From Galbula dea (taxonomy: Eukaryota; Chordata; Aves; Piciformes; Galbulidae), in contig VWZX01012694.1 in NCBI GenBank assembly GCA_013399015.1, forward strand, positions 2,474,598 to 2,538,597: 64,000 nucleotides of DNA. The letters are read 5' to 3'. The translations under genes and the position numbers were made by a program. The notes below the pieces were generated by a model. That model searched no databases, had not been told where the DNA came from, and saw only the letters and a program-made list of their open reading frames with translations. Positions within the stretch are counted from its first letter, which is position 1, and the number at the start of each line of letters is the position of its first letter. Shown piece by piece: positions 39,801 through 52,992 of the stretch.

Positions 39801-42025
39801 TTGAGCAGAGCGGGGCTTTGCACCTTGGTCTCCTGCATGCCAGGTGAACATCCCAAGCAGCTGACTAACATGGAGTCCCTGCTTGGTTTCTCAGGATAAG
39901 TTTTTGAAGATATTCTGTCTCAACAAAAAATGTCTTGCTGTTCTGGTGGCAAAAACCACTGGGTTTGCCAGGATGTGTTATTTCATCCTTGGAACCAGTG
40001 TGCTGCCAGGAGTTGCACCACCCCTCAGGGGTTTATTGATACAAAAATTCCAGCATAGCTATACTTGCAAGCTCTTCCTAGTGTACACTGTGCCTGTGAA
40101 AAAGAGTATTTGAGAACATTTGGCATTGAAAGGTTATTTTTTTTTTTCACATTTTTCCAGAAATATGGGATAAACAGTAAAAATAAGTTAGGCTAACAAA
40201 TTCAGTGCCTAAGCAAATATTATAGGGTGCTTTGTTAGACTGGGGCTGACATTGGAGTTAGGGAAGAAAAACAAACAACAGGGTTACTTTTCTTTGAGAT
40301 TTGTCTGTAGCCAGCCCTATTAGCTGCAACTAGAATCTAATTGTCATCTCAAAGCAAAACAGAACCATGTGCTGTCCTTAATTCCTGTAAATCATATTGA
40401 CTTCAGTTGCATTCCTCTGGTGTAACTGAGAGCAGAATTTGGCCAAAAAATATTAGTACTGCTCTTTTGCCCACAGGTTTTACATAGTTTATGTGAAGAT
40501 ATTTAACTTAATATCAGATAGCTGATCATGTGTCACCTTGGCAGACAGCATAGATTGCCAGACTTGTTGTTCATCTCAGCACTACAAATCAGAGGGAAAA
40601 TGTGCAGAGATAATCTGAAGAGAATAACAGAAGCCAAGCTTCAGTTTCCAGGTGTTGTTAAAACAAGTGTGGACTATACACATGTCCCCTGGTAGCATGA
40701 GCAGATTGCCTTCAATAGAGTGCCTGAGAAACCATGTTTGCTCCATGGTTCATTACATCAGTGCCAAATCCACACCATTAGAACAACTTCAGAGAGCAAA
40801 CTCGTCCTCACAGTCAGAGCAGTGCCCAGGAACATCAGCTGTCCTTGAGCCATCATTTGTGCCCCAGCTATTACAAAACTTTTCCTGTTTCTCTCCTACA
40901 CAGCTCTAAGCTGTTGCTTTTTCTCAGCTGTGCCTTCCACTGATTGGGAGGCAGGACTTGGGGTTTCTCTCTGAGATGTCTCATTGCTGCAGGTGCCATC
41001 ATAAATATTTTTAGTTCATCTTCAGAAGCCCAGAGGGTGAAAGAATTTGAGGTAGAATTGAACACTGCTTTGCAAATGCTCTGGAAGGTATGTCCAACTT
41101 GGCACTGAGCTTAGTCATCCCAGCTGGCAGGAGAGCAGAAAGTCCTTTTCTCTCTCAAAGATGAAATCTGTACGTCTGCCAACTCCCTGTAATTACAAGC
41201 CCCAAAGAGTGTCTACTCCAGTGTAACCAGAGATCTATGGTTGCTGGCATTTCATGTATCAATTACCACTTAGTGTTACACCACCAGGCCAAGATGGGAA
41301 TTTCCTTTGTGGGGAGACCTCTTTTATTAATAAAATATGAATCACATTCATTCTCCAACATCAATCTCAGCTGGCTAATTTCTCTTCTGTCCCCCAATAC
41401 AGAGCTCCAGCTGAATGCTCCCAGGGAGTATCCCTTCCCTCTTGCCTGTCTCTTTGCCTCCATTTAATTCTGCATCACTATACACAGCCATCGTTTTTTC
41501 TCTGTGCAGCTAATTCCCGCTCCAAAACAATAAAGATCTTTTCTGAACAACTTCTTAAGGTCTATGGGTTGAACTAAGGTTCAAGCCCTTGGGCTTTGCC
41601 ACTCCTGCCTATGACTACCAGTACCTCAAAGTCACACCTGAATATATAATGACAGCTACAGTATATAGGAGTGAGATTTCAGGGGGCTCCTGAGTCCTGA
41701 TCAGCTGGAGTCAGGAGGCATATCATTGGCTGCAGGCTGAACCTGAATCAATAAAAAATTTTCAAAACCTGTTGAGAAGCTGTGAAACACTCAGATGGCT
41801 AACCAGGGCTGAATGCTTTCCTGGCTGCACCATACGGCAGGTGGCAAGCAAGTCAGCTTTAAACTGTGGTGTTGGTGACATAGATGTACAGGTTGTGCCT
41901 GAAAATTGATTCACCAATCAATGGGGGAACTCCAGTTTTCATAGGCCCTTATGGAAAAGTCCTCAGAGTCCTTTGAGCAACCACAGCTAGGCTAAAAATC
42001 TAGGGAGGCAATTCTTTTACTTCTT
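36803..42025. other. Non-coding stretch with an A/C-rich tract
   Basis: Apart from the simple sequence at 38.14-38.24 kb I see no exon, RNA gene or classified repeat. Confidence 0.6.
38141..38238. repeat. A/C-rich simple sequence
   Basis: About 100 bases of CAAAACAAAACAAACAACAAC, C-runs and an A13 tract. A long run of apparent Phe and Gly codons on the opposite strand is an artefact of this composition. Confidence 0.8.
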
Positions 42026-42087
42026 TGGAGGGGGTTGGAACTAGATGATCTTTAAGGTCCCTTCCAACTCTGACAATTCTATGATTC
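42026..42087 (+). mobile_element. Minimal CR1 3' tail
   Basis: About 60 bases carry the terminal CR1 block GGGGTTGGAACTAGATGATC, TTTAAGGTCCCTTCCAACTC and AATTCTATGATT. Nothing upstream is recognisably CR1, so the copy was truncated almost completely at its 5' end. It closely resembles the tail at 14.7 kb. Confidence 0.85.
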
Positions 42088-43401
42088 AGAAAAGATAAAC
42101 TTTTTTTTACTTTATAGCTTTGGTGTCCATCCATGAGATTATCTGTGTGGATTTGTCCCCAGAAAGCAAAGCTTCAGAAAGCTTATATTAACATCTGAGA
42201 ATAAAGCAGGAAATAGAGTTGTAAGCATTTATATAATGTTATTTGGATTGTGCATTGCGAGTCAAGGTAGTTTGTGTCTTTATGGGGTTTTGTTAGGATA
42301 TGGCTATATGTGAACATGGTAACATTTTGCTGAATGTGATTCTCCTTTGAGCCCTTGCTTCCAAAACCCCTGAGTGAAAACAATACCACAAGACAATCAT
42401 TTTTACTATGAAAACAGGGATATTTTTTAAGGGTTGAAGATAAGCACCAAATATAACATAAAAGAAGCTTTCTTTCAGGAAAGGTTAATCAACACAAGGT
42501 TCATTACTGCAAATATTTTCTTGTTACTACTTTAACATAGAAGACTGTTGTTTTTCACAGTATGTGTAGCCCAGTCAGTCACTCATGATAATCCATGACA
42601 AAGCTTCTGCTAGCAAAAGCTGGCAGAAATTACAATTATTCTTAGAAGTGTAAACATATATTTTCTATAAAATAAATCTCATTTTCAGTGATATAACTAT
42701 CAAAAAACCTGATCAGATTAAGATTAGAATAATGTATTTCAAGCAGTCCTACTGTAGACTCTAAATTGTCTTTAATCCAATAAAAGCTCCATTTAATGAA
42801 AGCCATCTGCATGTCGTACCATTGTTACTTCTCACCCCATTCTTATTGCTGCTTGAAGCATCTTTCTATTAGCAGTTTCTGTCTGTGGCTACTGGTTCCA
42901 GCAGAAGCATACAAGTTAAAACATCAGTCCAGCTATTAGGACTTTGTGCTTCTTCCTGTCTCTCTTGTTGGCTTGCATTGCATGATCACCATGAAGCTCG
43001 TTTTGCCCATCTGATAAGAGGATACAGTATCTGCCTGCCAGGTATGTTGTAGGGACACAGCACTTAATGTTTGCAAAGAGCTGCTGTGGTGCTTGAATAG
43101 AAATCCTGCAGAAGGGCAAAGTTTCCTAATGGACTTGCACCAAGACTCATATAACTGTACTTGATGCTTCTCTAGCCCGAAACATGTTACTCAGGCTACA
43201 ATGCAATGAAATACTGGTTTAACTAATATAAGAAATCATGAAGTCTTTGTTCCCACTTCTGTGCCACAGCTCACTTGCTTGTGCTAGGATTTGTTGATGG
43301 GACTGCACTATGCTTGTCAGTGCATTGACCTAAAGGACAAATTATGTTGGTGAGGGGAGATTCATTTTCAACTAGATAATTTCCTGATCTGCTTTCAGCA
43401 T
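42088..43401. other. Non-coding, nothing recognised
   Basis: AT-rich sequence between two CR1 fragments, without supported features. Confidence 0.6.
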
Positions 43402-43602
43402 CTTCCATCCCTGGAAAGGTGATGGAATAACCAATTCTCGACTCTGTCTCTAGGCATATCAAGGATAAGGGTGTCATTAGGAGCAGTCAGCATGGGATTA
43501 CCAAGGGGAAGTCATGTTTGACCAACATAACAGCCTTTTGTGAGGACATAACCAGGTGGATAGATGATGGTAGAGCAGTGGATGTGGTTTATCTTGAAAG
43601 TA
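43402..43602 (+). mobile_element. CR1 LINE fragment, reverse transcriptase finger/palm region
   Basis: A plus-strand frame reads SSQHGITKGKSCLTN, then ITAFCEDITRWIDDGRAVDV and VYLESK, which is the CR1 RT segment usually seen as SSQHGFTKGKSCLTN...VYLDFSKAFD. The match ends exactly where motif A, with its catalytic aspartate, should begin, and that residue is absent. Weaker CR1 similarity (CATCCCTGGAAAGGTGATGG) reaches back to about 43402. Both ends are truncated and the fragment is non-functional. Confidence 0.82.
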
Positions 43603-46600
43603 AATGCCTCACCAAAAGTGGATCGGACAGCAGTAAGAGAGCAATCCTAAGAGCAAGTGCCCTCCATCTTGATTAGAAAGCCCATTCTTCTTCCCATCCT
43701 GCAGTACACATTAGATACCTTTGCAGTGATTCTCACTCTCTCCACATCTAAAACATAGCTTTGTCTCTATTCTGATTGAACTTTCCTGTGACTGAGGTGC
43801 TGCAGGTGCTCTAGAGAAGTCTGGGGAGAAGCTGTAATTTTACAGAGCTTGAGGAGTCATGTATAGCAGAGAAGCATGAAACTAAAGCAGGGCAGTTTGC
43901 TCAGAAAAGAATTTCATTTTGTGTGCAGTTAAATGCCTCCACAAAAAAGAAAAAAAAAGTCTCTGAAATAATTATCTCCATGTATGTTGGGATTTTTACA
44001 AAATGCTCACATTAAAAACAACAAGCTGTGAGAATAGTTGAGAGCAGGCTCCTGGTGAGAATATTCTTATTGTGTCGGTCTTGTGAAGGAACCTTCAGAT
44101 GTGTTCCTGAGGGTCTCTGTGGAAGACTGAGGATCTGGGTTGCATGCCTGTTTGTCACTGTGCTGCTAATTTAAAGATACTCCTCCAAACATTTAGAAAA
44201 AAGTTTTCACATTGTTGGAGATCTGAAGGAATGGATCTTATCTTTCAATTTCCTGTGTTTCAATTTTTCTGGATATTATTTTTGAATGTATGTTTCTAAA
44301 ATTGTCTTTAAACTCAGCTAGATGTCCATGTTTCTGAAGAGGTGACTCTAGGGTCACTTATGTGTGTTTTAGTGGTTATGCATAGTTGCCTACCTCTCAG
44401 CAACATTTTCTGAGAATTTTTGCAACAGAGAAGGGCTAGTGTGGCAGCAGCATAAGGCAGTTCTCCTCTTTTTCCTTATGCTACCCCCAAGTGAAAAAAA
44501 ACAGAAAAAAAGAACCACCACCAAAAAAAACCACAAAACCCAACAACAACAAACAAAGAAACAAAAAGCTCCCTAAAGTGACAAATGCCAAATTCTTCAT
44601 TACCACTACAATATACAATGTGCTGTTGACCAGGAGGTGTATTCTTGGGGAGTGCTTTCCTCTGGCATCAAACTGACAGCTCTAATTATCCCATGCATTT
44701 GTGATTTGCTTTGGAAACTTATTTTGACACATGCAGAGCCAGAAACTGGAATAGCTTAAGGGAGAAAGGAAACCTGTCACAGATGTGAGTGGCAGAGCAA
44801 GAACAAAAGATTGTGAGTTTCCTCTCTGCCACCACAGATGCCTGAGTTGCCATCTTTTTTTCACAGGGAAATTCCTGAAAGCAAAGCTTTTTCTTATCAA
44901 GCGTGATAACATCTGACAAACTGTACAGATATTCCCCTCTCCCTTTCCTTCTCTTTTGCAAAATTTGGGGCTAGGCCAACGATAGAGTAGCAGGTCGTTG
45001 ACCTATTAGCCTCTGTGATCATTTTACCCCAGGCCCTGAATGATGTCTGCAGACAGGTCCATTGGGAAAGAGAAGCAATAAGGTCACCACCTCCCCATTT
45101 CCTTTTCACTGCTATCTCTGCAACAGCAGCTTCTCCAGGCCTGACTTCTCCATGACTAATTGATGTGTTGAAAGTTAAGCATGTGCTTAAGTGCTTTGCT
45201 GGAGTGGGGCCAGCAACTGCAGCACCTGGCAAGGTGTAGTCCCAGGCAAAGGAGGGGCTGGCTCAGAGCAGCTTCCTTTATCTCCCCATGAAACTGCTGA
45301 GAAGGTGCCCTTCAAAACCACCATTTATCTTGGGCTTCTCTCTGCCAGTCCAGCCCAGGGAGCTGTATGCTACTCAAGCAAAAACTGCAGAAATACAAAC
45401 TCTTAAAACATGCTAGCTAATTTTCTCTGTGATTTATTGAAGAAATGAGATATTTAGCATGATCTGCATTTGTCTGCTTCTGTCTCACCACTCCTCCAGC
45501 CTCATCTTCTTTGAATCCACTGATCAATTTGAAAGAAGAGTATTAATCTCTGAGAAAATTAAGATCCTCCAAATTTCATTAAAGTAGGTGGCCAGAAATA
45601 GATGCTAAGACAGAGAAAGATCCAAGGGATCCTTCAACTGCTGAAATATCAGAATCATCTTCAGTGATATGACATGTTATTAGGGACCCAGACAGTATTA
45701 CCCTTAGTGCTTCCAAAAAAACATCTAGATCCTGTGCTCCTTTAATCAAAGAACATCATATAACGACTTGACTCTCAGAGCTTGGACTTCTGGGAAAGAA
45801 AACCAAACCAAAGGTACCTCCTTTAATGCCTGAAGGCTCCAAATGAAGCTGCAAGGCACCACTGGTATTAATAAGCAAAACAAAGCAAAAGGGGAAAAAA
45901 GTATAAACAGTTTTTCCATTTGATGAAGCCTCAGCAATATTGTACAACCAGGTTATTGCATTACACTAATTGAACAGTCTGAGTAAGAATTATGTACCTA
46001 TCTTCTGTTAATGAAACAAGGTAATTAAAGTTTTCTTTAAGAACTTATTTAAAAAAATGAAGCACACCTCAAGTGATTTATTCAAATGCTCTTCTAGCAG
46101 GCTGAAAACACTACATAGAGTAACAGAAAGATTGAATTTACTTCTACTGTAAAGTAGACTTGAAAATAGCTTCACTGATATTTTAATCATGGAAAATGGT
46201 ATGCAATACAAACTCCTTGTGCATCTGGGAGAAAAAAATAATTTAAACCTCTTTTAACAGCTCAAATGTGAACTCAAAATTGAAATTGACAGCCAAGTAC
46301 TTGTACTGTTCTTTTGTTGTCCTTTGTTAGAGAGAAGATACTCTGGATAGATTTGACAACCTTACAGCTTAGGCTTTCCTTGGAAGTACAGTAATCATTT
46401 ACTGTGCATTTATGCATTTACTGTAAAAGCAGTAGATGAATTGTCTCAAAAAAGCTTTGGCAATTTCAAGAGATGGAGCAGAGGCATTTGATGCTTCTGA
46501 TGTCTCACATGGAGCTGTAAGCTACAGCCACCCTTCCTGTTAGAGGCACCACCAGCATGACCGTGTTTAGATATTTCTATGAAAGGCCAAATGCAAAGCT

Positions 46601-49098
46601 TTGAAGGACCTGGAAGACTCCAGTGCTCCTGCAGATACCAAGTGCAGTCCAAAAGCTGGTACTGTGATTCAGCAACATCTGTATTACATTATCTATATCA
46701 AACAATGGGGATTTGATCAAGCACTTGGTCTGTGGAGCAAAAAGATGGGAACAAAAAACTTCCACTTTCTAAGGTTTGCTGAGCACAAAGTATGCTTGGA
46801 ATAAACTGTAACTTGTAGCTACTGACTTTACCTTTAATTGCAGGTGTACTGAAATTAGAAGCTCCTTCTCTTTCTCTTTAAAGGAAGGCAGAAGTGGAAG
46901 CAAACACAACAGTCTTTTCTTTTAATGTTGCTTTTAAATTCATTGACTGTATAAACAAGCCAGGTTCAGCTTCTGATTGTGTGACTAGGAGCCAAGGGAG
47001 CCAGAGCTCTATGGTAGATACAGACTTGATCCAAAGTCCACTGAAGTCAATGGCAGCGCTTTCACTGGCTATGGTGAATTTTAGATCAGGTTGCATAGCT
47101 AGAAATATGAAGATTCACTTGAAGATGAAATATGAAAATCCCTGTGAAGTTAATAAACAGAAAATGAGAAGATAAAACTAAATGACATTATTATTACCTC
47201 ATAAAGTATTTACAGGAAATTGTATTTTTTAAAGCAATGCACTTTTTTTTTCTAATTCTCCTCTGCATTGTGCTGCTCTGCAAAGCACACATGGCACACT
47301 ACTGTGATTATGTGTCTTAAGCCTCTGGTACCACTCACTGACTGATAAAGAGGTCAGAGGGGGAGTCTGGGTGATGATAGTGGAGAGAAAAGTTCCAGAA
47401 GAAGTCTTATAAAGGGCTGTGAACTGTAGAAATTCACCCTCTCACTGTCACCAGCTATTAGCAGGATCATTAATAACACAACATCCAGTGTATAGGTGCA
47501 TTAATTGTTGTCATACTTTGGTAAGGGACCTTCTACAGGAAGGAGTGATGGGTATCTTTACACTACAGAATAGCAATAGCCCTGTGCTAACTTCTTTCTT
47601 CCCTTTACTCTGACTTGCAGAGGGAAAAGAGAGAGATCACACACACTTTTCTGAAGCTGTTATTCCTGAAAGGTTTTAAATTCTTTCATGCAAGAGCCTT
47701 CTATGTTGTTTGTGGCAAGTTCTGTACCCAGTAATTTTAACACTCCTGCTTTCACTGTTAACATACTAAATGTTCTCCGTTTAGGAATCTGTAAATGTTC
47801 ACTTTTGGGTTAATTTGATTTGAAACTGAGTCATCTGATACCATAACTATTCTTAGTTGGGTGGTTTGTGTCCATGAAAAAATTATCATTTGCATTTGCC
47901 CACCAAGAGGACATTTCTCAACATGATGATGATATTTCAGCCTAAGACTTGCAAGTGAGCCAGTTTCAAGCTTCAGAGTAGAACATCCACTTGTTCAGTT
48001 TTAGAGCTTAAACTTCTGAACAGGCAACACTACAAGAGTCTTATATGTTGACTTGGGTAGCAAATGGCTATTAAATCCACGTGAACCTTTAAAACATACT
48101 TTTCTTCATTATTTATTTTGGTTTATAATTCAAAGTATATCCTGTTTACAGATGGTAGGCCATTCTCTAACCAAAGCATGTATTTTTTAATTATCATTAT
48201 AATTCTTTTGATGGCTTTTAAAAAGTTCTGATGAAGGCATGTTTTCTTAAAAAAAGAAAACTGTCATTTGGCCTCTAGAAAGAAAGAGAAACAAGCAATT
48301 TGGAATGAAGCAATGATAAAATGCAAATTTGTGGTTAAAATACAAAGATGTTTGGCATATTTCTTTTTACATCTAATGAACTCAGTAGAAAGCCAATCAG
48401 TCTTTAAAAAAACCCATGGCATTCCTACTTCTGTCCTACAGATTCTAGTGTTGATAACCTTAGCTGACATATGAAACTTCAATGAAATCTGTGAGGATAA
48501 ATTACATTTCTGTGAGCAACTAAAATAAATTCTAGGTTTTTGTGGGCATATACAAATTCATGAATCTATTTAAAATTCCAGAGGATCAGAACTGACAATA
48601 TAATCCAAGAACCTTTTATAACTGCAAGGAAATACATATGTTCATGCCATTGTCTACTTCCCTTCAACATTTCAATCTTTCCTTAAATATTAAATTCATC
48701 ACATTTCACTGGCATGAATGCTCAGGGGAAAGGAATTAGTGAAGTTGGTTGAATATTCTCCCACAAGGCTGTAACACAAAATGCATGTGCAACAATTCTT
48801 GCAAGAAGTGCTTTCTTGTTTTCAAACCCAGATAACAGACATGATTGTCATAGGATGCCACAAGCCTGTCACAACCAGGCTCAACTTTTGCCTAATTTCA
48901 TTAGGCAATTTAGAGGATACAAATTCTGAAGAAATTCAGGGAAAAATATCAGCATGAAAACTTTAGTATTTCTGGGGATTATCTGAGAACTGGGAATCAC
49001 GTCCAAAATGATAAATACTTTATATCTTGAATTGTTAGCAAGAGTCTAAAAACACAGAGTGACAGAGGAAACACTTAATGGGAATTTTCAGAGACTGT
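43603..49098. other. Non-coding stretch with an A/C-rich tract
   Basis: Only the simple sequence at 44.5 kb stands out. Open frames reach 111 codons (44897-45232, minus strand) without recognisable features. Confidence 0.55.
44493..44568. repeat. A/C-rich simple sequence
   Basis: A-runs mixed with CCACCACC and CAACAACAACAAACAAAG. It produces a short lysine-, proline- and asparagine-rich open frame that is not a gene. Confidence 0.8.
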
Positions 49099-49850
49099 TG
49101 TACTGGTTTGAATTAGAACAGAACAAATTCTGTTCACTGATTTTACTTTTCAGTTAAGGCTCTTCTAAGAAACTGCACTTTCTGAAATTACTTGCATGTT
49201 GTCAGAAACAGTGTCTGCTTCTAGTAGTGATAAGGCTTGATGTTTATAGTTAGTTTCAAGGATTGGTATGGAGACCAAGGTCACTGCTAAATCTTGTGTC
49301 CCATGTTGGGGGTGCAGAGCAAAAGGTTGCACCTGCAAGGAGCAGCAGACAGGACAGGTGACCCTAAACTGACAAAGTGTCTTTCAACCTTGATAATTCT
49401 GTGATTCTGTGAACTTAATATTCCATTCCATATTCAGTATAAAGCTGAGGGATCATGAGGGTCAAATTCTCTTCTTCAACAGCCAGCATCTGAGGAAGAC
49501 TCTGTCTGTTTTGCCTTCAATCCCAATCTATGTTTTCCTGAAGGAAGTTCCAGAATCCAGCTCGTGAATCTGTTTCTCATCTGCCACCGAGTCCATTCTG
49601 GGACTTTACCAAGTGCCTGCCACAGCATCAGTGGTGACAGTGATGTAATTGCCATGAGGGGGGTTGGATTCAATAGTGGGGGTTTATATAATTGTATATA
49701 TATAATTTTACTGTTTTCATTAACATTGTTTTTGTTTTCTTTTCCAATCCATAAGTCTCTCTCCTTTATTCTTCCCCTTGGGAAGAGAGAGGGGTTAATA
49801 GAGAGCATCTGTCACCCATTTAGTGGCCAGCCCAGCCTTAATCCTTGACA
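49099..49850 (+). mobile_element. ERVL-like solo LTR, about 750 bp, with a nested CR1 tail
   Basis: The element opens TGTACTGGTTTGAATTAGAA and appears to close ...TAATCCTTGACA, giving the TG...CA form of an LTR. Inside are a TATAAA box at 49438-49443, the block AGCATCTGAGGAAGACTCTG, GAAGTTCCAGAATCCAGCTC, an AT-rich stretch near 49690-49740 and a pyrimidine-rich block before GGGAAGAGAGAGGGGTTAAT. This order resembles the LTRs of avian ERVL elements. No gag, pol or primer-binding site lies next to it, so it is a solo LTR left by recombination. I could not find a clean target duplication. A 33-base insertion at 49381-49413 is CR1-like. The 3' border is approximate. Confidence 0.72.
49381..49413 (+). 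mobile_element. Minimal CR1-like tail nested in the LTR
   Basis: CTTTCAACCTTGATAATTCT followed by GTGATTCTGTGAA is the last 30 or so bases of a CR1. It lies between LTR segments that are almost adjacent in the 36.48 kb copy. The short length leaves room for convergence. Confidence 0.5.
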
Positions 49851-51469
49851 CCTTTCCATGGTTCATGTACACATATGCCTGGAACACATGTGCAAACTTA
49901 TTGTCATTGTAGTTTAAATTGATCAAAAAGACTGGGAATATCATATTTGGCCATGGCAGAGGCATGGGGTTGGCACACACTCTTAATTCTCCTTGCAACA
50001 CTCATCACAAAGCATCATGGCAAGACAAGGCAGCAGATAGAATTTGTACGACTAAAAGTAGAGGAAACCCTTGTGGAACAGCACGTACAACAAATAAAGG
50101 GTTTGTGTCTCTTAGGGAGGCCTAGGATTTGGTTAATAAGGGGAAGCTAAACACTTCCTGTCATATTTTCATTTGATGAGTATTATTTTAACTCCTTTTC
50201 TTGACCAAGTGTCTCAGAAGAAACCTTCCATGTATTGTTTAAAATGGATCCAAGTAAGCAAGACAAAAATATAGGTCTAGTGACTTGATACACAGAAAAA
50301 ATAGAGACAGGGATGTGCCTGGAAGGAGGTGTCTCCTGGCAGGAAGTCAATGGAAAGATGAAATATATATGTGCTAGGTCCGGCTCTTTTTGGAGCTCAT
50401 ATTGGGCTCTCTAGCACCAATCCATTATGGAAAGACAGAGAAGGATGTGCTGAGGTTGCAATTTTATTACTGCTGAATGTTAGCTTAGGCAGGTAATCCT
50501 GATGACAGCATCTTGTTTCTTGTGAAAGTTACCATGACAGGCTCTGTTCATTCTTTCTTTTAGAGAAGAAGCCACTACAGAACTGTATTTGTCTCACTCC
50601 ATCTAAGAAGATCTCCCTTCTTAGCTGCTGTGCGATATATTGTTCAAAATGCATAGGTTAAATTCTTTAGCATGTATGATGCATGGTAGCACTGAAGTGG
50701 CTGCTGGCTGAGGGCTAGATAGAGACTATACGTCTGGATTTCTACTTTATAGACAAAATGAAGCTCCGTATTTTGATATATCACTTGATTTGCCTACCTA
50801 ATATGAAAGAAGAGAGCTCTGTTATGCCCCAAACTACAGGAAAGAAGACAAATAGTTTCCCTTTCACCCTGAAGTTGGCAGTGTCTTTTCACATGCTTTC
50901 TTTACCTTTTGCTGTTCACCTTTTGATCCCTAAACTTACCATAAAAGCTCAATTCCTCTTATGAAATCACTATCTGATGTCTTCTGTTCTCCTGAGTCAC
51001 GTCAGGTCCTTTGGCACCGACTTTCACTCTGGCCAGTGTGAAATCAAATCACAGCTTTCTAAAGCTACTAGCTTATACTTTCTATCTTGTATAGCTGCCA
51101 TTAAATAACAATTCTTTGTGAAGCTTTTGTCCAGTGCCAGTAGCTGGAGAAAATTGAAACAAAATAACTATAAGTCCTGTGGTTGTGAAATGACATCACA
51201 TGTGTTTCGTGTCATGCTGGGCATGTTTAGCAGCAGCTTTGTTCCCTTTAGGCGCTGCCTTTGGCAGTCATGGTGTGCTGATGTGCTATTGGAAACAGTT
51301 GTTCAGGAGAAGCCTGTGGAATTATATTAATGAGTGATTCAGCAAGACTCAGGATTGGCCCTGGTGAAGGAGAGATTATGTTTAAGAAGAGGAGAAAAAT
51401 GAGGAAAGCACATAAAGTTTATGGAAAGGAAATGACCAGAACCAGATGAAAGAAGAAGGTATTGAGTTC
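49851..51469. other. Non-coding, nothing recognised
   Basis: Lies between the LTR and a CR1. No supported exon or RNA gene. The true left end of the next CR1 may reach slightly into this interval. Confidence 0.55.
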
Positions 51470-52113
51470 CGTCCAGGCATGAATGAGGGGTGAGTTCTAT
51501 CCAGGGGTGAATGAGTGAGAGTTTATGGGTGTGAATTAAGGGACAGACTAGCACAGGTGATACTGTTGTGGGTGTTTATTACAGGCCACCTGATCAAGAT
51601 GAGGAAGCAGATGAGGCTTTCTCCAGGCAGTTGACAGTGGCCTCGCAATCACAGGCCCTGGTTTTTATGGGGGATTTTAGCTACCCAGCTATTTTCTGGA
51701 AAGCCTACTCAGCCAGCCATTCCCAGTCCAGGAGGTTCCTCCAATGCACTGATGACAACTTCTTGATGCAAAGGGTGGATGAGCTCACTATGAGGGGAGT
51801 GCTGCTGGACCTGATACTCACTAACAAGGAGGGTCTGGTTAGAGAGGTAGAGGTTGAGGGCAACCTTGGCTGCAGCGATCAAGAGATGGTAGGGTTCAAG
51901 GTCTTGTGTGGTAGAAACAGGATACCTAGTAGGATCACGACCCTGGACTTCAGTAGGGTCAGAGAGGTTGTGGCGTCTCCTCGAGAGATATTCAAAACCC
52001 ATCTGGACATGCTTCTGTTTGACCTGGTCTGGGGAATCCTGCTGTGGCAGGGAGGTTGGACTGGATGATCTTTCAAGGTCCCTTCTAGCTCCTAGAATTC
52101 TGTGATTTTGTGA
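51470..52113 (+). mobile_element. CR1 LINE with internal deletion: endonuclease end fused to the 3' tail
   Basis: From 51568 an open frame encodes the C-terminal half of the CR1 endonuclease domain: GVYYRPPDQDEEADEAF, LVFMGDFSYPAIFWK, LLDLILTNKEGLVREVEVEG, GCSDQEMVGFK and RIPSRITTLDFSR. Near 51955-51965 the sequence changes abruptly to the CR1 3' end (GTCTCCTCGAGAGATATTCA, GGTTGGACTGGATGATCTTT, CCCTTCTAGCTCCTAGAATT). The whole reverse transcriptase is missing. The reading frame continues to a TGA at 52066-52068, giving a 166-residue open frame that is a by-product of the deletion and not a gene. The left border is approximate. Confidence 0.9.
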
Positions 52114-52992
52114 AAGTAAGTTGACAAGAGAGAAAGTACAGGACAGACACCAGAAGAAGAAAGGAGAATAATAGGATAGCACCAAACATACCAGGAGCAT
52201 GTGGACTGACATAGTAAGAGTAAACCTTGCAATCACTGAGCTAATCAGAAGAAAACAGCATATCCACTTTCTGTAATAATGATGGCAGAAGAAGAACTCA
52301 CCAAAATATTCTGTTGTTTGTGAGACAATCATCTTAGTCAGGGAACTGGATCCTGAATGTAGGCCTTGACATAAAACAGCATAATCAATTATCAAGGTTA
52401 TTTTAAACTTAATTCGTATTAAGTATATGATCTTGTCTCTCAGTAATTATGTAAACAATTGTTAAACTCTAAAAACCTTACAACAACCCAAAACTTTCCA
52501 ACTGTCTTCTAAAACAATTTTCTTTACAACAACAATAAGGAAAAGACATAATCTGATATTAGCTGTGTGTTACACAGCTTTTTATTCACAGCTTATGAAT
52601 AACTGCCTGTCATCTGCCATCTTACCTCAGTTATGGTCTGAACAGCTACAGGGTTGATAGAGTCTCCTGTTGGCAGCCCATGTGACTTGACTGAGGAGAT
52701 CTGCATTTATCAGTCTGCAGCTCTTTAACATGCTAACACCCATTCTTAACAGGATAATTTTGCACTTGAAGTAACTAGGTGAAAACAGATGAAGTTTCTA
52801 AACTAAACTAAAACAAATTGGGTAGGCCACCATGAGGTCACATTCTTCTCTTAGAGTGCTTTGATTCTACCACAATGTCTTTGCAGTGTCTTTGTTTTTT
52901 CTTCTCTGCAAAGATGTAAACCAGAATCACAACTTCTCTGTCTTTCCTCTGAAACATAACCTAGGAATTAGAAATGTAAAAGACTTTCTGGA
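52114..52992. other. Non-coding, nothing recognised
   Basis: AT-rich sequence between two CR1 pieces. No supported features. Confidence 0.6.

Noticed and set aside
51709..52395. Minus-strand frame of 228 codons
   Set aside because: It is the antisense of the CR1 endonuclease region for much of its length and has no protein signature of its own.
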